A DNA stretch of 64,000 nt from Brachypodium distachyon (Eukaryota; Streptophyta; Magnoliopsida; Poales; Poaceae), in contig NC_016132.3 of assembly GCF_000005505.3 (NCBI RefSeq), forward strand, positions 37,586,914-37,650,913. Direction: 5' to 3'. Below the pieces are notes generated by a model. It had not been told where the DNA came from and did no database searches. It saw nothing but the letters and a program-made list of their open reading frames with translations. Shown here in pieces: positions 55,860 through 64,000 of this stretch. Position 1 is the stretch's first letter. Each line of letters opens with the position of its first letter. Both the position numbers and the translations under genes were made by a program.

Positions 55860-57830
55860 AGCCTCTTCTTCCCGCGATGCTGCTGCCGTCAACCCCGCCG
55901 TTTAGCATGCCGAGGAGGACAAGGGCTCGGAGTGCGCCGGATGGGAGGGCTCCGACGTGTCTCCGGCGAACATTGAGTGGCTCCGCCGCACCCGGCGGAT
56001 CCCGGAGGGGGTGGAATGCCGGATCCCCGGCGACGAGGTTGTGCCGACACCCGAACCCGGTGAGTGTGTCGTCTTCGTTGCTCATTTCAAACATGGATTC
56101 GCACTTCCGGCTAGCGACTTCACTAGGCAGTTCTTAGACTATTTTGGCCTCCAGCCACACCACCTTCTGGCTAACGCCATTCTCACTCTCTCGGCATTTG
56201 TCACGTGTTGTGAGAGTTATCTCGGCCTCTGGCCCTCTATTGATTTGTGGGCCAAGTATTTTATGTTCCGGCCCCAAGTCCTTCCCGACAAGGACAATCC
56301 CGGCGCTGCTAAGCCCATGACCCAATGCGGCGCCGCCACCGTCATACCCCGCCGGGGTTCCATCTTCCCTCGTATCCAGGGTCTTGAGTCCTGCAAGAAA
56401 TGGCTCAAGACCTTCTTTTACGTCAAGAACTCCTCTAACACCGACAGGATCAACCTGCCGGGATTCGTAGTTGGTCCACCGGAGGAGAAGACGAACTGGA
56501 AACATGACCCCAAAGACTCTCTTCCGAAGATCAATGAGGTTCATGCCGGCATCATCGAGTTCAAGGAGAACGGGATGACGGCCGATGACCTGCTGGCGAC
56601 ATTTGTGTTCCGGCGGGTATGCCCGCTCCAACGCCGGACACACAAGATGTGTTTTAATAGCAGCCAGTTCGACCCGAACCGGGTTTCAACCGTCCGGCTG
56701 GACAAACTCGAAGTCCGGCGCCGAGTTAAAGCGATCGCCAAGACGAACCTGTCCGAGAACTGGGTCTGGGGCATGATTCCGTTCAGCCGGAAGAACCGTG
56801 CTCCCCCGGTAAGTTTTTATTTATACATGTCTTCAATTTTCATCCGACATGATTGTTATGCCGGCTTCCATCCGACAATGACTTGTCTCGGCGCAACCTT
56901 ATACTTTTGTGCAGAGATTTACCCTTCAGCGCAATGAGGACGGGCATTCGCCGGATAAGCGCTTCGGAAGCGAGCGCTTGGTACTTGACCAGGAAGATCC
57001 GGACTCAGAGGATCACATGCCGATCTCTCATGCCGGCCCCCGTCGTGTCGTAGGTAATGATTCCCGACCTCCTCTCATAGATATCAGAATACTTATCACC
57101 AAGATATTCATGCCTACATTGATTCGGGAACAGCTAGCTCGGATTATCCTGCCCCTGTTGTGGCGTCGGGTCCGGCTGCTGCTACGATGTCGGCCGGCAA
57201 GAAGCGCGTCACGGAGACTGACCTTCCCAGGACCTTGAAGCGGAAGAAAACCGCTGGGCGGCAACCAAAGCCAAAGCCCATGGTCACCGGGTAAGATTTA
57301 TAGCATTTCGATCTTCCAATGTCGGTATTTTTCTTAATCGTCATGAAGGTGACAAACTTTCATTCCTGCAGGGAGGCCCTAATGGCTACACAGTTTCAGA
57401 CCTGCATTGCGTCTGAGATTCCGGCAGCCTCGTCTTCGCGTGCAGAGCCTTCAACTCAGGCCACGGGAGAGACCGAGACCGCCACAGATCCGACATCTCC
57501 CGTCCGGGATGTCGGCCCTGGCATCGACGCTTCGAGCGTCGCACAAGCAGGGACATCTGCAGCCGGGACTTCGGTGGCCGAGACTGCTCCTTCGTTTACG
57601 GCGTCTGACACGCATCCACAGCCGCTAGCCACGGATCCTCAACAGCCGGCCACACAACCCCAAGGACCCCAAGCAACAGCAACGCCGCCGCCGCCGCCAC
57701 CGCAGCCGCAAGCGACTCAACTGCATGAGCCAAGAAGACTAGGAGCTCCGCCATCCCGGCGGGACAAGAGCCTCCGAGTTCTTCCAGCTCGCCATCCGTC
57801 CGGGGTACTCAGGGAGTTCACCTTAGGATA
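55860..57830 (+). pseudogene. PF04195-type retroelement ORF, N-terminal part
   Basis: The frame EEDKGSECAGWEGSDVSPAN starts right after an in-frame TAG near 55902, so the natural start is upstream and is cut by a nonsense codon; the first internal ATG would be lost or late. The main exon to 56808 contains HFKHGFALPASDFTRQFLDY, a GLQPHHLLANAILTLSAF block and FPRIQGLESCKKWLKTFFYV, hallmarks of the domain. It ends at a GTAAGT donor. The next exon (56915-57053, FTLQRNEDGHSPDKRFGS) and a proline/glutamine/threonine-rich part (57371-57830) follow. Such proteins are abundant in grass genomes, and their role in the element is not established. Confidence 0.65.
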
Positions 57831-57867
57831 GCAAGCGGGCATAGCTGGGGGTCGCTTGGCCAGTATG

Positions 57868-60131
57868 TGATGGACTGGAATAGCGCCGACAGCTATGAGG
57901 TGAACTCTGGCACCATCCAGACAGCGCAGCAGAACGCTCCGGTGGGGCCAGCACGTGTGGCGGCGACTCCGAAGTCGGTGGCGGCCCAGATGTTTCAGGC
58001 AAGGGTTGCTCTGTTTGAGTCCAGCCGAGCTGCTGAGGTACAAAACATTCCTTTGAAGTGTTTTACTCTATCTCCAGTATGCATACTCCTAGTCCCTGAG
58101 GTTTAGGGCGAGTAAGAATTAGTCGGCCTGAAGCTCATTTTAGAAAACTTCAAACACTCTGCAAAACTTAGAAACTTCAAACACTATTCTCCGAGATTCA
58201 GGCCGGGTTTAGAATAGTCAGCCTGAAGCTTAAAAAACTTCAAACACCATTCCCCGAGATTCAGGCCAGGTTTAGAATAGTCGGCCTGAAGCTTAGAAAC
58301 TTCAAACACTATTCCCCGAGATTCAGGCCGGGTTTAGAATAGTCGGCCTGAAGCTTAAAAACTTCAAACACTATTCTCCGAGATTCAGGCCGGGTTTAGA
58401 ATAGTCGGCCTGAAGCTTAAAAAACTTCAAACACCATTCCTCGAGATTTAGGCCGGGTTTAGAATAGTCGGCCTGAAGCTTAGAAACTTCAAACACTATT
58501 CCCCGAGATTCAGGCCGGGTTTAGAATAGTCGGCCTGAAGCTTAAAAACTTCAAACACTATTCTCCGAGATTCAGGCCGGGTTTAGAATAGTCGGCCTGA
58601 AGCTTAAAAAACTTCAAACACCATTCCTCGAGATTTAGGCCGGGTTTAGAATAGTCGGCCTGAAGCTTAGAAACTTCAAACACTATTCCCCGAGATTCAG
58701 GCCGGGTTTAGAATAGTCGGCCTGAAGCTTAAAAACTTCAAACACTATTCCTCGAGATTCAGGCCGGGTTTAGAGTAGTCGGCCTGAAGCTGATAGCTAT
58801 TAACTTGCCACTGCAATAGAATTAAATGTGGATCACCGTCTTGCAGAGCTGCATGAATAAGCGCACCGCCACCTTCAGAGTCCTACTCGCAGTGCACAAG
58901 AAACTGGCGGCGAAGCACAAAGCTCTGGTGGCCAAACAGCAGAACAAGAGTAAGTACATTTCCATCGACATAAAAGCTATGTTGAGCTATCTATGTACTG
59001 TGAAAACTGATATGTGCTCTCGTATACAGCCGGGAATGATGCTCAAGTGTCGGAGCTCCTGAAGCGCGTCGCAAAAGTGCAAGGTATGACTTATCTCGGG
59101 TTTCATCCATTTCAATCTTGGACTCTTGTAAGCAATGTCTTTCAAACAGGGGAGAAAACTCGGCTGGAGGAACAGCACCGAGAGGAGGTGGCCCGGCTGA
59201 GGGTGCAACTTGAAGCGCAGGCTGAGGCGCACAAGGCCGAGGTAGTTCAACTTACCTCGGCTCTCTCCACCCAAGACAATGAGAAGATCCGCCTGGAAGT
59301 TGAAGTGCAGAAATGCAAAGATCTTGTCGCCAAGGCCGAGGCTCGAGCCACTTCTGCTGAGGAGGAAAAGGCCGAGAACACCCAAACGCTCAACTTGTGC
59401 GCTAAGGATCTCGGCAAGATAGATGGACTCTTGGCCAGTAAGTTGCTTTAACTCAAATCCCTTCCGTTGATCACTAAGCCGACAACAATAGTATGCCGAG
59501 ATTCATTATTCCTCCTGTGTCCTTGTCAGAAAATTTTCCCCACTCCACCGAGAGTGCTCATGCCGCCGTGATCAGAGCTCGCGGAAGAAGGGATCCAGCC
59601 AAGGCATTGCCCTCGGAGTACGATGTGGAGGACTACCTCATCAGCATCTGGACCCGCATCAAGCCACTGAAGTCCTTCGGGGTCGACATGCTTAATACCG
59701 GCATCCGCGCCTTCCGAGCTCTGTGGCCGGGAGAAGAAGCTCCGAGTGGCATCCCGGAACTAGCCAAGCGTCTCCTGGGGGTGGAGGACCGGCTGTGCGA
59801 GTGGCAGGAGTCAGCCGCTCGTGTCGGCGCCGACGAGGCACTGTCGTTCGTACTTTCTTGGTACGACGGCATTAACCTTGATGTGCTGCAGTCCATGCGT
59901 GTCGGCACGCCCTTCCTTTCGGACCCGGAGATCATCGCGAGACATCAAGAACAGGCCTACTCCTTCATCCAGTATGCTGACGTGCATAAGTTTCTGGAGG
60001 GTCCGATATCAGACGCGGACGATGAGGCGGCCGAGGAAGAAGAAGAGGAAGTCGACGAAGAGATTGTGGTTGAGTCGGCTTCCACCGTGAGAGATGCTCC
60101 AAGTGCCGACACCAATAATCCTTTTGTTTGA
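57868..60131 (+). pseudogene. PF04195-type retroelement ORF, coiled-coil and C-terminal part
   Basis: Exon-like pieces continue: DWNSADSYEVNSGTI near 57870, AVHKKLAAKHKALVAKQQNK near 58885, a coiled coil rich in E, K, Q and A at 59150-59440 (LEEQHREEVARLRVQLEAQ), and a globular C-terminus at 59520-60131 (DVEDYLISIWTRIKPLKSFG, then an acidic EEEEEEVDEE tail). Plausible GT-AG borders separate them. The 58.2-58.8 kb minisatellite lies in one of the introns. It is treated as part of the same broken element gene. Confidence 0.55.
58168..58790 (+). repeat. Minisatellite of ten 62-63-bp units with a three-unit higher order
   Basis: Each unit carries ACTTCAAACAC, CGAGATTYAGGCCGGG and TAGTCGGCCTGAAGC. 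After one leading unit (58168-58229) the order B-C-D repeats three times in exactly 187 bp: 58230-58416, 58417-58603 and 58604-58790. B units have AAAAAACTTC and CACCATTCC, C units TTAGAAACTTC, and D units TTAAAAACTTC. The second and third B units share CCTCGAGATTTAGG, which the first lacks. Confidence 0.95.
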
Positions 60132-60921
60132 GCCTAGTCATGTCAGAACAAACTTTTAAAGCTATTAGATCCCTGGGATGCCGCGTGCAGATGTAAACAC
60201 TTTGAAGTACTTTCAGTTATGATGCACGATACTTTTAACTTGCTTATGCCTTTTTAATGATCGAGTTCCCAACCGAGTCCCCGAGTTTATTTATCTGTTG
60301 GTAAAATTGTATGACCTCGGTTCTTTGTCTCCCTTGCCGGCGTTTGATGTATGAATCACGAAGTCATAGAATAGACCCTTCAAAATATATTAAACTCGAA
60401 AAACTCGCCTGGAAATGCCCGATACAGGAAGGAAATGCCGGGTTAGGGAAAACAACGCGCATCTCGGCTCGCTCATTTGCTTGTTTCCGCAATCGTTTTT
60501 CATGTGTTCAGTAATTTTGTACCCATACTCTAGCTTGCCATGAAGCCGGGTTGCGGACAACAGCTAAGTCATAGTGGGGATTTTCAGTACACACTACTAA
60601 ACCGACATAAGATTACACAATCAAGCCATGCCGACATACAAATAGATAAATGTAATACAACACTGATATAGCATGGAAGTCCCCGAGTTCCTTTTAAGAA
60701 CCCGGCGGAAAATTCATTGTCTCAAAACATTCAACATAAGGAAAAAACGATACAAATACTCATCTCTTAAGTATAGAATGGACGAAGCAAAGCTACATTC
60801 CATGGCCTCTTGGTTTCCTCGCCAGACTGGTCCATCCTTTTCGCGTTGGGATCCTGCGCATCTATAAGATAGTAGGAATCATTGGGATAGTCTTGAGCTC
60901 AGATGCCGACATATGAGTTTT

Positions 60922-62253
60922 TGAAAGGGCATTTCGATCCCTAATGAGTTTTGGTGTTAATGACAACATAACTTGTGGACTAATCGTGCACCAAGTGTTT
61001 TCAGATTTGATAACTAGTGTTGTGACATGATTCATCGCCCTCAAAAAGGAAAGAAGCGTATAAGGATTTACGGCTTATTATTTTATTGAGTCGTAGGAAA
61101 ATCCGTACTATAAAGAGGGAGTCCATTTGGGAATGCTTTGGGTGAATCAACTTCACGTACACAAATCTACTAGATTGCACCCACATAAAGCCTAAACCCA
61201 GTTTGGAGTTGAGAGTTGTCGTTATGCTGCTTTGGCTGTCAGACTTTTTCAGTGATAGTCAGTACTACCGCCTAATTAGCCGGAGGTTCCGGTGGGCGGA
61301 AGTTCCACCCTGGTGCCGGTCTGGTACTGAACGCTACTGGAATCCTACTGCATAAAGCGGTAGGAGGCCGGTAGCAGGGCGGAAGTTCTACCCCCTAGAA
61401 CTTCCGGTCCACTACCGGCCTGGTACGGGGTTACTGAAATGTGCTTTAACGGCTGGATTTCGATGGGGTATAAAAGGGGCTTCGTCCCCAACAGGTTTCC
61501 TCGCCCAAGCACACCTAGTTCATCCCCATTCTCTCACTCAAGAACACCAAGAGCTTCCAATCTCGAGATCTCTCTCCCTAATGCATCCTCCAAGCCAATA
61601 CTTTGAGGAAGGGTTGAGAAGAGCTCGATCTAGGGTTTCACCAAATCAAAAGTTTATTCTCCTCGTTTTCCTTGGTGGATTTTGTTACTCTTGGGATTTT
61701 GGGATTCCTAGCCAGAAGGTGTCTCTTCAAGCACTCCAATCTTGTGACGAGGTGTTTGAGGATTTGGGAAGAAGCCTCCAATTTAGTAGTGAATTTGCGC
61801 CCTTCTTCTTGTTTGTAAAGGTTCGGCGTTCGCCTTCAAGGAAGCCATTAGTGGAACTCACCTCGCCTTTGTGGTGTTGTGAGAGCTCATCCCACCTTTG
61901 TGTTGTGGTGAGTTGGAGAATAGAGTGAGCCTTCGTGGCGTCTCTATCTTTGTGGTATAGCACTCCTCTAAACGGAGACGTACACCGATCCCAATAGGAG
62001 GAACTCCGGTGCAATCTTTGTCTTCCCGTGTGGTATCATACTTGCCCCTTTACTTACTTGTTTTACTTCATTGTCTATACTTTTCTTCGGCTAGTGTTTC
62101 GGCTATTGCACTTCACACTAGGGTTGCATTCACTTTAGAGAATCTAGAAAGCCCTAGGATTAAGTGTTTATATCTTTCAAGAAAAAGAAAAGTTAAAATT
62201 TGTTAGTCTCCTATTCAACCCCCCCCCCTCTAGTCGACCATACCGATCTTTCA
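60922..62253 (+). repeat. Copia 5' LTR
   Basis: Begins TGAAAG and ends CTTTCA, a perfect 6-bp inverted repeat. A TATA box TATAAAAGG lies at 61469-61477, and a C run of about ten lies near 62220. Confidence 0.8.
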
Positions 62254-62255
62254 AT

Positions 62256-62268
62256 TGGTCTCAGAGCC
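62256..62268 (+). other. Copia primer-binding site
   Basis: TGGTCTCAGAGCC resembles the initiator tRNA-Met primer site TGGTATCAGAGC and lies directly after the LTR. Confidence 0.7.
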
Positions 62269-62304
62269 TCGTCTCTTAATTAGGGCTTTACCGCTCTTAA
62301 GAGT

Positions 62305-64000
62305 ATGGCCGGCGATGATGGGGAACCCACCGTGAAAGCCCAAGAAACCGAGGTGATAGATGATAATGCTCCACTAACTTTTAAATCCATCAAATTGCTT
62401 TTGGATAGCATGCAAAAAGTTATTCTAGATAGTGTGGACAAAAAGATTAGTGAGCACCTACCTAACAAAGCCTCTTCTTCTACCGAGTCCTTCTATGCCA
62501 AGCCACCAAGTGCGGTGGATTTGACTAAGGAAGATTCGGATGCCGAAGCCCGTAACAAGGCTAAGGCTATAGAAGAAAGTGCCTCCAAATCCCAAGGTAG
62601 GGGTGGCTATGGGTTGCATAGTGAGGTGGCTCCACCACCTCAATATAATCATCGCCACCATAATTTGCCACCTATGTACAACCAAGGTGATCCCCCCATG
62701 CTAACCTCCACTAACTACGTTGATTGGTTTCATTCCATGAGGACTCACTTCAAGAGCACATCAACAGAGTTATGGAGAATTGTTGATGAAGGTTACTTTA
62801 TTTATGATCTAAAGAACATGTCACCAAGAGAGTATGTGGACAATCAACTCAATGAGCATGCAATTGGAATACTCCTAAAGGCTCTACCCTTGGAGTATAG
62901 AACCTATGTCTGTGGAGTTGATTCCGCTAGAGATGCTTGGGAGCTCATTGGTGACCACTTTGACAACAATGAGAGTGTCAAGAAGTCAAAGTTTGAAGTG
63001 GTCATCAATGAATGCAAGAATTGCTTCATGAAGGATGGAGAGGTTTCGAATGAGCTATATAGAAGAGTCGTCACTCTTGGAGCCAAGATGAAGGACCATG
63101 TAAATCGTGACATCAATGATGAATGGATCAAGCTTCTATTCATAGAAGCCATCTCCCCACACCGAGAGGTTCATGCCGCAATTATTAGGCAAAGAACGGA
63201 CTACTATAACTTGACTCCAAGTCAAGTAATGGGAGAGTTTGTGGCTATGGATATTCTGAAGAAGACCTCCGAGGACAACCTCATTCGCGCCAAGTTTCTC
63301 TCAGAAAGCTCAAAACTTCCATTGAAGGCCAACGTGACTTCCACCGCAACTCCAAGTGAAGCACCCCAACAAGAAGAAGTTGAGGTCACGAAAGAAAATT
63401 GCAACTATGAGTTCAATGATCACATGGCTCTTGTGGCTCAAGCTTTTTGGAACAACAAGAAGTTTTTCAAGTCCAACTCTTTCAACCCCAACAACTACTA
63501 CAACAAGTGAGATTCAAGCTCCAAGCCCCTCGTAAATGTTATAATTGTGGTAATAATGACCATTTCGTTGCAGATTGTATCTATGAGAGGAGGGAGGAGA
63601 ATGGTGGTCGTCTCATCCTTAAAGGGAAGACCAAGCCCTCCTTCAACAAGAAGCCAATGAAGAAGAGGTAACCAAGAATGGTTCTTGTTGAAGAAGAATA
63701 TACTTCAGGTGACGAAGATGATGATGAGGAAGAGACCAGGGAGAGGGCGAACATTGCCATTGCTCCTTCACTTCCATCTCTCTTCGACTGCCCCAATGAG
63801 AACAAGAACAAATCACCCAAGTGTCTCATGGCCAAGACCTCTTCGGTAATTCCTCCTCCTACCAAGCATGTCATTCCTAAGAGTTTATCTCTATTTGATT
63901 GTGTGGAGGAGAGTAGTGTTGTTAAGCACAACATGAATGAGTTCGAGATCTTCATGGCAAGCTTCGAAGGTGAAACCAAAAATAGGTTTGAGGACCTCTT
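62305..64000 (+). pseudogene. Copia gag with frameshift and nonsense codon
   Basis: ATG 62305 opens a 401-codon frame with the Copia gag domain: LTSTNYVDWFHSMRTHFKS, LWRIVDEGYF, LLKALPLEYRTYVCGVDSA, DAWELIGDHFDNNESVKKSK and SPHREVHAAIIRQRTDYYNL. It ends prematurely at TGA 63508-63510. A one-base shift continues the protein into the zinc knuckle CYNCGNNDHFVADC (CX2CX4HX4C) near 63536, then TAA at 63669-63671. The same frame runs on with an acidic segment (EEEYTSGDEDDDEEE) and FDC-containing repeats to the window end. Two disabling changes make this copy non-autonomous. Confidence 0.85.

Larger units (their letters stand above)
54229..60921 (+). mobile_element. Gypsy-like retroelement part with PF04195-type ORF
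   Basis: The left boundary near TGTCGTCGTGGTGTCACGG is approximate. The first ~1.6 kb looks like an LTR or leader: non-coding, with GAA repeats at 54464-54480 and a promoter TATAAATA near 55605 followed by a CT-rich start region. Downstream is a multi-exon ORF of the kind annotated in grasses as 'putative gypsy type transposon' (PF04195), followed by coiled-coil and C-terminal segments. No polymerase is visible. The right side is interrupted at 60922 by a Copia element and the remainder lies outside the window. Class assignment rests on the ORF type, not on polymerase. Confidence 0.6.
60922..64000 (+). mobile_element. Copia-type LTR retrotransposon, 5' part (continues beyond window)
   Basis: A 1332-bp 5' LTR, a primer-binding site two bases after it, and a gag with Copia-type capsid and zinc knuckle. 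The element is inserted in the Gypsy-like sequence and its pol and 3' LTR lie outside the window. Confidence 0.85.

Noticed and set aside
58168..58790. CRISPR array
   Set aside because: The units are contiguous 62-63-bp tandem repeats with no unique spacers, in a eukaryotic retroelement intron.
59633..59935. Minus-strand frame
   Set aside because: Antisense to the C-terminal part of the retroelement ORF.

Overview
This is a stretch of a plant nuclear genome, almost certainly a grass and probably a pooid (wheat, barley, Brachypodium or oat type). The evidence is multi-exon genes with GT-AG introns, many Stowaway MITEs with CTCCCTCCGT ends and TA target duplications, Tourist/Harbinger elements, an Au SINE fragment, Mutator-like DNA transposons, and Gypsy, Copia and LINE retroelements. 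Five host genes can be read with reasonable support and most of the rest is mobile DNA.

Layout. 1-13.4 kb: MITEs, a Harbinger-type element inserted inside a Stowaway, a short signal-peptide ORF, a gag-only LTR retrotransposon (2731-7859), a second Harbinger-type element (8546-10813) and a decayed LINE (11136-13391) that stops about 390 bp before the next gene. 13.8-21.9 kb (+): a complete 20-exon UFL1 gene (E3 ligase for UFM1), 819 codons, whose introns hold several MITEs and an Au SINE piece. 22.4-26.8 kb (-) and 27.4-32.1 kb (+): two head-to-head MRS2/CorA-type magnesium transporter genes that share exon structure. Both have lost the signature GMN tripeptide (one reads WMN, the other GMD), and the minus copy also lacks an in-frame ATG. 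33.7-37.7 kb: the 3' part of an LTR retrotransposon. 38.2-43.3 kb: a complete 5.0 kb Mutator-like element with long terminal inverted repeats and a 9-bp target duplication. It carries a broken transposase and an intact second gene with a GRF-like zinc-binding motif. The promoter of that second gene contains nine E2F-type motifs just upstream of a TATA box. 43.9-45.8 kb (+): a plant homologue of the ciliary protein CFAP298/C21orf59, apparently shortened. 49.2-50.1 kb (-): a MAKR-type membrane-associated kinase regulator. 54.2-60.9 kb: a Gypsy-like element with a PF04195-type ORF and a ten-unit minisatellite organised as three 187-bp higher-order repeats. 60.9 kb to the end: the 5' LTR and gag of a Copia element that runs out of the window.

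The host genes are unrelated housekeeping or signalling genes and do not form a pathway: ER-linked ufmylation, membrane magnesium transport, a cilium-associated protein kept in a plant without cilia, and receptor-kinase signalling. The most unusual observations are the E2F-site array inside the Mutator-like element and the paired MRS2 genes with altered selectivity motifs. Everything was read by eye; no alignment or database search was possible.
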